From NCBI GenBank assembly GCA_027625915.1, contig JANTQA010000023.1, forward strand, positions 8,556,001 through 8,620,000: DNA of 64,000 nt, written 5' to 3'. The DNA comes from Anaeramoeba flamelloides (taxonomy: Eukaryota; Metamonada; Anaeramoebidae). A model generated the notes under the pieces. The model did no database searches and was not told the origin of the DNA. It saw nothing but the letters and a program-made list of their open reading frames with translations. Position numbers and translations under genes: made by a program. Below, in pieces: positions 58,026 through 64,000 of this stretch (position 1 is the stretch's first letter; each line of letters starts with the position of its first letter).

Positions 58026-58879
58026 TTATTTATTTGTTTCATAAGGAGGTAAGCCCCATTTTTCTGGGACAAACTCTTCAAGTGAGTTTAAGAGAGAATC
58101 AGATTTTGGCGAATTTTCAATGATTTGTTGGATATCGTTTACTTGAATAACCTTCATTCCACCATTTATTGCAGCCTGTACCCCAGAGGGAGAGTCTTCA
58201 AAGACAAGACAATTTTCTGGCTTGATTCCAATTTTGCTTGCAGCAATTAAGAACCCCTCAGGGTCAGGCTTTGATTTTTGCACATGATCACCAGAAACCC
58301 ACTTGTCACCAAAGCAAGTTTTAAACCATTTGCGGTGTTCAACTTTAGTAAACAAAGCCTTCGATGAGCTGCCAGTTGCCACTGCGATCGGTATTCCTGC
58401 TTCGTGAAGATGCCTAACCAAGCGAATTGCGCCAGGCATTTCAGAGCAAGTTGGGAAAACCTCGTAAAGCCTTTGATTAAATTCTTCTAAATATTCCTCC
58501 AAGCCTAAATTGACTGGGTGTGTTTCCAGTACAATAGCGACAGCGTCTCGCATTGTTTTCCCCAGCATTTTGAGTTTTGTTGACATTAAGAATTTTTGCT
58601 TTGTAGAACAGTGCAAATCTAACATTCTAAAAAATTGGTTGTGGTTGGGTTTGGATATTTTTTATTTTAGATTAACAACGAAAAATTGCTTAGTATTTCA
58701 TTCAAAGTCTATTTTTTTGTTTTTTTTTTTGTTTTTGTAATTTTTGTTGTGTAAGAACAAAAGAAAAAAAATTAACAGCGTGGCTGAAATTACTTTTGTG
58801 TTGTTGTGGTTGCAATTGTCTCTGTGTCAAGTAACAAACCATCAAGATCAAAAATTACGCCTTTAATTGGTTTTTCCAT
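58026..58879 (-). CDS. HAD-superfamily phosphatase, PUDP (pseudouridine-5'-phosphatase) type
   Basis: Two exons, 58879-58794 and 58626-58026, joined in phase 2 over a 167 bp intron (GTAATT..TTTTTAG), give 228 residues, the usual family length. All four HAD motifs are present: motif I FDLDGLLLDTE (nucleophile Asp11, Asp13), motif II AVATGSSS, motif III Lys in KSKPDP and motif IV CLVFEDSPSGVQAA. The helical cap between motifs I and II (MLGKTMRDAV; YEVFPTCSEMPGA) and the C-terminal FVPEKWGLPPYE follow the eukaryotic PUDP/HDHD1 and GPP-like subgroup. The likely reaction is Mg-dependent dephosphorylation of a small sugar or nucleotide monophosphate in the cytosol. The exact substrate is inferred from similarity and could be glycerol-phosphate or a related ester. 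The first exon is too short to be seen without splicing; an unspliced second-exon ATG at 58625 would lack the nucleophile. Confidence 0.92.
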
Positions 58880-59134
58880 TCTTTTTGAATTACTGTTGAA
58901 ATTGGTTTAGTTAGAAAGTAAAAAAACAATTTGTGTTTGCTTTTTGAAAAAAATGATAATTTTTAAGGGACAAAATATCAAAGGATAAATAATTTGTTCT
59001 GAAATGGAAAAAAGATTTCTGTCAATCATTATGAGAACCTAATAAGAATTTAAATCAAACAACAAGAAGCTAGGTTCTATCTCCAAAAATCAACAATCAA
59101 AAAAGAGTTAATTTTTTGAAAAAAGCACCAATTA

Positions 59135-60481
59135 CTGTAGTCAAAATAAAGCGTGCAAAAAAATTTAATGCGTGTTTCAATATAAAAAGCGTGTTTTTTT
59201 GTTATATAAAACCTATACATTAACCAATCAAAGAAACCGATAATAAAGCCTAAAAAAATATGGTATTAGTTTCTTAAAGTTCTATTATTTAAAAAGAAAT
59301 TCTAAAAATGAAGGATCAAATTGCAAAATTTATCTCGAAAAATAGAGTTACCATTGTGAAAAAAATTTGGTTCATTAAAAAAAATTGGGTCAGTCAAAAA
59401 TTTGTTTTGGTTTTTTAAATAGTAAATATTAGCAAAATGATTTTTGATCAAAGTAAAATTTTATGAACAAATCTTACATTTAAGAAAAACCAAAGTCACT
59501 ATCAATAATAATTTTCAAAGGCCATATTAAATTATTGAATTTTGACCATTTAGAATTACTGTGGAACTCTAAAATACAAAAATTTACTTTTAATTGTTAA
59601 CTTTACTAAAAATGTTATTTTTTTTTTATTAGATTACATTCCAAGATCAAGTTATTCATTTTTTGGAAATATCAAAAATTAATAAGTGTTTTAAATTAAA
59701 GTTTGTCTATGGAGATTTAAAGTATTTAAATGGTTTCAAAAATCTTGATATTTTGTTATTTTGAAGTTTTGATTGTAAAACATTAGTGGAAAACAATCTC
59801 TTTCGAAAAAATAGCTTTTTTGGAAGATTTTATTATTCAATTTGGTTTAAAAGGATATTTAAGATTAACTATGATAAATTCACTTTAATTAGCAATAGTA
59901 AATGTCTTATTGAATTAATAGATTTTAATATATCCTAATAAAAAAAAATAACATTTTTAGTAAAGTTAACAATTAAAAGTAAATTTTTGTATTTTAGAGT
60001 TCCACAGTAATTCTAAATTGTCAAAATACAAGGAAATAACATTACCATTGAAAATTATTATTGATAATGACTTTGGTTTTTCTTAAATGTAAGATTTGTT
60101 CATAAAATTTTACTTTGATCAAAAATCATTTTGCTAATATTTACTATTTAAAAAACCAAAACAAATTTTTGACTGACCCAATTTTTTTTAATGACCCAAA
60201 TTTTTTTCACAATTGTTAATTTTTTTAAAATTTTTTATCATAAAAAAAATAAAAAATTACCAAAAAATTGAGAATATTATGGAAAATTTTCAACTATTTT
60301 ACATGAATAATTTAAATTTTACTGAAAATAACCAGAATTTTACTTTCAAAATTGATTTGGGAACAGGTATACTATTTGGTAGTAGATTGGATATTACATT
60401 GGTACAAGAATAAAAAAAAAGCACGGATAATATTTTGAAACACGGATTATAGTCGTTGTGCACACATTATTTTGATCACTG
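59135..60481 (-). mobile_element. Tc1-like MITE, copy D, interrupted by another element
   Basis: The left end CTGTAGTCAAAATAAAGCG and the right end ...ATTATTTTGATCACTG form terminal inverted repeats of about 70 bp with paired GTGTTTCAATAT and ATATTTTGAAACACGG blocks. TA lies directly outside both ends (59133-59134, 60482-60483). Taking out the 868 bp of the nested element plus one TTA duplication leaves about 479 bp, the size of copies A-C. Its interior is the reverse complement of copies A and B (CTCGAAAAATAGAGTTA; TAATAAAGCC; GATCAAATTGC). These ends are the best preserved in the window. Confidence 0.85.
59351..60215. mobile_element. Nested foldback element (865 bp) with TTA target duplication
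   Basis: Starts CCATTGTGAAAAAAATTTGG and ends CCAAATTTTTTTCACAATTG. The two arms (59351-59632 and 59938-60215) are inverted repeats of about 280 bp with high identity, for example AAATCTTACATTTAAGAAAAA facing its inverse. TTA flanks both ends (59348-59350, 60216-60218), and the host MITE continues across with a single TTA. A 3-bp TWA duplication is typical of PIF/Harbinger. The centre (59633-59937) has no transposase frame. Confidence 0.85.
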
Positions 60482-62303
60482 TAGTAACACTTAATTTCCA
60501 ATTTTGGATGGTTAAAATATATAATTTTGAAAACAACTGTGTCGAGTTTTTAAGGCTTCTTATTCGGTATTTTATGCGATCGTGAAGAATATTTTTTTCC
60601 TTTCTCAAATGAGTTATTTTTAAATATCTTAATTAAACCCCTATCTTCATAAAAGTATTAAAATATACAAAATCATTAACAATCATTTTTTTTTATTAAG
60701 ATGACCTTACATAAATAAACAATATTAAAATTTTCTGATCGAATTATATATAATATTTCTTTGATGTATGAAAATTATAATTAATTATTTTCTTTTTGGT
60801 TGTATCAAACTTTTTACCAAAAGTATATATCTTGAGTAAAATTTCCAATAGAATGGAAATCATCAAAGTCTTTTAATAATTTAAAATTCGTTTCTATTCT
60901 TATAATATAACCCATTTTTTATTGAAATGACTCTCAATCATTTTCTCAAAATAAAGTATTTATTTTTATTTTCTAAAAAAAAGTGTTATAATTTGTTTTT
61001 TTTTTCTTTTTTTGGAAGTTTTTTGTTAAAATTAATTTTAAAATAAATACAATAGGTCTTGATTCAATCAGTATTATCATTTAACTTAATTTGAACTGAA
61101 AATTTTACGAAATAGAACAACTAACAAAAATTATCATTTATAAGTTAAAAAAAATCCCAGTTATTTTTTAAATGCCTTACATTTTATATATTGCAAAGAT
61201 CTAAAAAACTTTATATTTAAAAAATTTATAAAAAAGTTAGAAATAAAAAAAACAAAATAACTTATTTCAAAAATAATTTTTTGTTATTCTTTTTGAAAAT
61301 TTTGGCTTACATTGAGTGATCAAACTTTAAACCATTAAAAAAGAAAAAAGATTTATGAAGAATTTTCATTCCAAAAGTTAAAAACTGACATAAAATACTT
61401 TTATTCCTTTTTGAAAAAACAAACCTTAATATAAAATTTTGATAACTTTGTGATTTTTAATTTCACAATCAATATTCAACAATTTACGATGTTTTCTCTA
61501 AATTCTATATTCATGATAACATGCGTTTTCAAAATGAAAACAATTGAAAAAACTGAAAACTCCAAGATTTTATTTTTTAAAATATTTGGGGTGAAAGTTT
61601 TAATCGAGGTAAAAAATCACTTTTCCAATCTTGATAAAAGAAATTTTTTAGCCAAAAATATCTATTGTTTGTTTGATAAGTAATTAAACCTCAATTTTTT
61701 TTTTTTTTTCTTTTTTGAGAAAATTAAGAACATTTGGTTTAGAAGAATAGATTAAAGTCTTTGATCTTTGAAAAAAAAAAAATGATAACTAAAAAAAAAT
61801 TAAAATAAAAATTTAACCTTTAATTACAAAAATATATATTTATCAAAGATAATACAGAAAAAATCCAAATTGTTTAAAAAACAATGATTAAAAAAAAAAA
61901 CAAATCTGTATTTTTATTCTTTTGTAGGTTACGGAAGGTTAAACTCTCAAAACCGAAATTTAAACTTTCAAAAAACAGAAAAAAATTTCAATATCTAAAA
62001 TATTTGTAATTAGATTTTTATGACGAATAAATCGTAAATAATTTTCAGTCTATTATTCTTATTTATTCAAACTATATTATTGAAACTAACAATATTTATT
62101 AAATTTTGAGTAAAAAAAAATTAAAATTTAATTTGAAAATTCCTCTTTAAAATTAAATAAAAAACGCAAAATAAATTGTAATGTTTTATAATGTTAGAGA
62201 TATTAATATTTTGTAAATAAAAGAAAAATTATATATATATTTAATTCAGATATCCAGCATTTCCGATTATTTTCATTAGCTGGACAGTTGTAGTAATATA
62301 TTA

Positions 62304-64000
62304 TTAATCCTCATCTTCATCCTCCTCATCCTCCTCATCCTCCTCGTCCTCTTCGACCTCCTCATCACTACTTGAATTGTTTTTATTGTGTATTACGGGC
62401 AATTGAGAAGCTACCAAATCGCCAGAAATATTTTTATTTCTCAACTTTTCGATTGTGATTCCGTTTGATTGTACCTTTTCAAAGAGCAATTTAACTTCAT
62501 AAATAACCTTTTCCATCAATTTTCTTAATTGTGGCACCAGTTTGATTAATTTGAAGTTTCCAGCGATTTTCATATCTGAGCAAATAGATTGTAATTGCCT
62601 TGTAAATTTTTGTAATGGCCTAAATAATTTATTTATCAGTTCGACATTTTCTGTAAAATTTTTCTGTAAAAAAGGAGTAAATTTTAAGAATTTATCAAGA
62701 AAGCGTTTTGCTTCCTTTAATAGCAAACTTAAAATAATGGGAGATTTCCAATTTCTAGTCAATAGCGCCAGCTCTCTAAAATAATGTAAAATGGTGAACA
62801 CCTTTTCGATTAGCGATGTGGAAGACGCATTGTTATTGCTGCTATTGGGGTTTTGGTTTGTTATCGTGGAAGACGATTTCGATGATGAACTGATTTTTTG
62901 CCTCACTGTTGAATCAAAAAGCTCATTAGTTATTGAGAGCAAGGTGCCATAAAAAACATGGAAGGTGCCCTTTGATAAGGTTTTTAACTTATGGTGATGT
63001 GTAGATTTGCTAAGGTCAAATTCTTTTAAAATTTTTAAAAAATAATTTATAATTTTTAAATTTTTGATTTTGATGAAAATCAAATTAATAATTTGCTTCA
63101 GATATTCAATTTTAGTGACAGAATTGGTCTGAAAGGGCTTGTCCTTTAAACCCCAATCAAAGAGTAAAAATTTCATTGATATATTTGCGAGCGAACGATA
63201 GAATTTATGCGAATTCTGGCTATTGGCAATGATCACTGCCATGAATTGGCATAAATCCGATGCCACCCAAAGAGAGGTACACTTGTCACATAGCCTTTCT
63301 AAATTTTTAAAAACACAATCAATTAATTTATCAATTGAATTTTTTTCATTAATTTCTTTCATAATTTCTTCAAGGGCAAATTTGTCCTGCTTGGAATTCT
63401 CATTTAGCATATTTGAAATCTCAAATAAACACTCCCGAAATAGTTTGTCGTTTTGATTTATTTGGAATGGCGTTGAAGAGAAAACCAATTTGAAAATTTG
63501 AAATATCAGTATTATATTGTTTTGATACAATAAATATAATTGCTGCCTTTTCTCTTGGTCCATTTGGCCGATGGAAGACAATGTATTCATATTGTCTAGA
63601 CTAATCCCGGTTTTGTCTTCTGAGATTGGGCTGGATACCAATTGGTCGTTTTTTGGCTCGTTCACTAAACGATAACTTTCTTCAAATAATTTGATTAAAT
63701 GCCTATTTAGAGACGACAAAAGTGGCTTTATGGAATGGATTACTTGCAAGGCAGAATATTCTTGATCAGATGTAAATAGTTTTATCTGCGATTCCAAGGT
63801 TTGATAAAGCGAATTTTGTTCGCGAAGTGATCGCGTTTTTCTTCTCATTTGTATTTGATAATAAAATCCCTTTTTATGCCATTTTAAAAAATCAATTTTT
63901 TCTCTTAGATTTCTTAATAGAAATTCAAGAATCTTGATACTTAACTTGAACTGGTATTTACTATTACCACTATTATTTTGGTTATTGATTTTATTTTCAT
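62304..64000 (-). CDS. FANCD2 homologue, C-terminal part (5' end outside the window)
   Basis: The frame is open from the right edge of the window to the stop at 62304-62306, about 565 residues; the ATG at 63848 is internal. FANCD2 is the monoubiquitinated clamp subunit of the FANCI-FANCD2 complex that encircles DNA at interstrand crosslinks in the nucleus. The recognised part is the last 150 residues. FTRQLQSICSDMKI, LVPQLRKLMEKVIYEV and LRNKNISGDLVASQ follow, in order and spacing, the C-terminal helical segment of animal FANCD2 (RQLH-C-H-KI, HVP-LKK-LE, LGNLKNRDLQGEEI-SQ pattern). Upstream is alpha-solenoid-like, broken by a Ser/Asn-rich loop. The protein ends in a pure Glu/Asp tail. The ubiquitination-site region is not in the window. 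Assignment rests on recall of the family, so a search is advisable. Confidence 0.75.
   Translation of the reverse strand, partial: ENKINNQNNSGNSKYQFKLSIKILEFLLRNLREKIDFLKWHKKGFYYQIQMRRKTRSLREQNSLYQTLESQIKLFTSDQEYSALQVIHSIKPLLSSLNRHLIKLFEESYRLVNEPKNDQLVSSPISEDKTGISLDNMNTLSSIGQMDQEKRQQLYLLYQNNIILIFQIFKLVFSSTPFQINQNDKLFRECLFEISNMLNENSKQDKFALEEIMKEINEKNSIDKLIDCVFKNLERLCDKCTSLWVASDLCQFMAVIIANSQNSHKFYRSLANISMKFLLFDWGLKDKPFQTNSVTKIEYLKQIINLIFIKIKNLKIINYFLKILKEFDLSKSTHHHKLKTLSKGTFHVFYGTLLSITNELFDSTVRQKISSSSKSSSTITNQNPNSSNNNASSTSLIEKVFTILHYFRELALLTRNWKSPIILSLLLKEAKRFLDKFLKFTPFLQKNFTENVELINKLFRPLQKFTRQLQSICSDMKIAGNFKLIKLVPQLRKLMEKVIYEVKLLFEKVQSNGITIEKLRNKNISGDLVASQLPVIHNKNNSSSDEEVEEDEEDEEDEEDEDED

Larger units (their letters stand above)
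58880..62303. other. Intergenic region with nested transposable elements
   Basis: Upstream flank of the HAD gene, then the composite element at 59135-60481, then A/T-rich DNA to the FANCD2-like stop. Frames at 60213-60413 and 61450-61683 start without ATG and are not supported. About 60.8-61.2 kb resembles the degraded repeat at 38.8 and 46.95 kb. Confidence 0.6.

Noticed and set aside
58026-58625. HAD phosphatase as a single exon from the ATG at 58625
   Set aside because: It would lack the DxD nucleophile motif, which lies in frame in the exon at 58879-58794 behind a clean GT/AG intron.
1-64000. CRISPR arrays, bacterial operons, rRNA or tRNA genes
   Set aside because: None seen; the repeats are inverted or A/T microsatellites and the genes are intron-bearing eukaryotic genes.

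Overview
This window is AT-rich nuclear DNA of a unicellular eukaryote. Genes have spliceosomal introns with GT..AG ends, and proteins carry long Asn-, Lys- and acid-rich low-complexity runs. There are no bacterial operons, and long intergenic stretches are full of A/T tracts and small inverted-repeat elements. The membrane calpain of DEK1 architecture, the TKL-type LRR kinase and the low-complexity inserts suggest a free-living amoeboid or flagellate protist, of the Anaeramoeba or Dictyostelium kind of genome. That placement is inference; no marker here fixes the species.

Layout, left to right. 1-3.4 kb: gene-free, with two terminal-inverted-repeat elements. 3.43-9.2 kb (+): a five-exon DEK1-like calpain with about 22 membrane segments. 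11.4-14.0 kb (-): a two-exon USP-fold protein in which every catalytic position is changed. 14-17.5 kb: gene-free, with three MITE copies. 17.5-23.3 kb (+): a three-exon BIG/Sec7-type Arf-GEF with a divergent Sec7 domain. 23.3-27.5 kb: gene-free, foldback repeats. 27.6-32.9 kb (+): a two-exon LRR plus TKL kinase gene split by a 2.4 kb intron. 36.2-37.0 kb (-): a bZIP factor. 39.5 kb (+): a possible small gene or orphan first exon. 41.6-43.8 kb (-): an unrecognised 728-residue protein. 45.6-53.3 kb (-): importin alpha in seven exons, including a 25-nt microexon and introns of 1.76 and 3.9 kb that carry repeats. 58.0-58.9 kb (-): a PUDP-type HAD phosphatase in two exons. 59.1-60.5 kb: one transposable element nested inside another. 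62.3-64.0 kb (-): the C-terminal part of a FANCD2 homologue, cut by the window edge.

The genes are unrelated in function (membrane proteolysis, ubiquitin binding, Arf traffic, signalling, transcription, nuclear import, nucleotide metabolism, DNA repair) and do not form a pathway. Exon joins were worked out by hand from reading frame, GT/AG sites and family alignment. Every joined gene adds up to a whole number of codons, which supports the models, but cDNA was not available. Two themes stand out: enzyme folds whose catalytic residues have been replaced (USP; Sec7), and at least six families of short non-autonomous inverted-repeat elements, several within introns and one nested in another with a clear target duplication.
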